This document shows positions 6,521 through 6,553 of a stretch of DNA of 6,553 bases, piece by piece. This DNA comes from an uncultured Oscillospiraceae bacterium. GTDB lineage: Bacteria; Bacillota; Clostridia; Oscillospirales; Oscillospiraceae. The DNA is taken from the NCBI GenBank assembly GCA_934668605.1, contig CAKUNY010000116.1:1-6553 (forward strand), in the 5' to 3' direction. The notes under the pieces are model-generated. The model did not search any database. It saw nothing but the letters and a program-made list of their open reading frames with translations, and had not been told where the DNA came from. How positions within the stretch are numbered: the first letter of the stretch is position 1; the number at the start of each line of letters is the position of its first letter. The translations under genes were made by a program, and so were the position numbers.

Positions 6521-6553
6521 GGACCACACCGGACGCTGTTTTCGGCTCCTGCG

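Larger units (their letters stand above)
6419..6553. other. Stretch upstream of the ParB-methyltransferase gene with no clear gene
   Basis: These 135 bases hold the ribosome binding site of the first gene and GC-rich inverted repeats, but no convincing gene start or sigma-70 type promoter. On the minus strand a short open frame enters from the right edge and ends at TAG (6512-6510), about 13 codons, which could be the tail of an upstream gene; there is too little to judge. Another minus-strand frame stays open across the stretch but has no start and no familiar protein pattern. Confidence 0.5.

Overview
This window is a piece of the head-and-packaging module of a tailed double-stranded DNA phage or prophage of the HK97 (siphovirus-like) type. 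Every gene I can support lies on the minus strand. In transcription order (right to left) they are: a ParB/sulfiredoxin-fold protein joined to a methyltransferase-like domain (6418-5141), P27-type small terminase (5125-4604), large terminase (4602-2806), a 61-residue two-helix membrane protein (2809-2624), portal protein (2618-1392), ClpP-like head maturation protease (1399-695), and the first 225 codons of an HK97-fold major capsid protein (677 to the left edge, open at the window end). The gene order TerS-TerL-portal-ClpP protease-capsid is the classic one for this kind of phage.

The host is probably a high-GC Gram-positive gut-type Firmicute (Clostridia, Oscillospiraceae-like). This rests on strong AGGAGG/GGAGGTGATC ribosome binding sites before most genes, a GC-rich composition, and protein wording that resembles clostridial prophage modules. 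No sequence search was possible, so the host call is inference. No integrase, att site, tRNA or host gene is in the window, so free phage and integrated prophage cannot be told apart.

The genes are packed as one polycistronic unit. Spacings are 15 bases (ParB-MTase/TerS), 1 base (TerS/TerL), a 4-base overlap (TerL/small membrane protein), 5 bases (small protein/portal, with the stop codon inside the portal ribosome binding site), an 8-base overlap (portal/protease) and 17 bases (protease/capsid). I see no internal terminator or promoter. The only stretch without a gene is 6419-6553, which holds the ribosome binding site of the first gene and some inverted repeats.

The proteins suggest the following workflow. 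The ParB-MTase protein may mark or bind phage DNA before packaging. TerS recognises the DNA, and TerL cuts it and pumps it through the portal. The capsid protein assembles using its own N-terminal coiled-coil arm as a scaffold, and the ClpP-like protease then removes that arm. The less ordinary items are the ParB-methyltransferase fusion, a near-perfect 15-bp tandem repeat in it that encodes a rigid-helix-type linker, and the small membrane protein between terminase and portal. I found no clearly new biological system.
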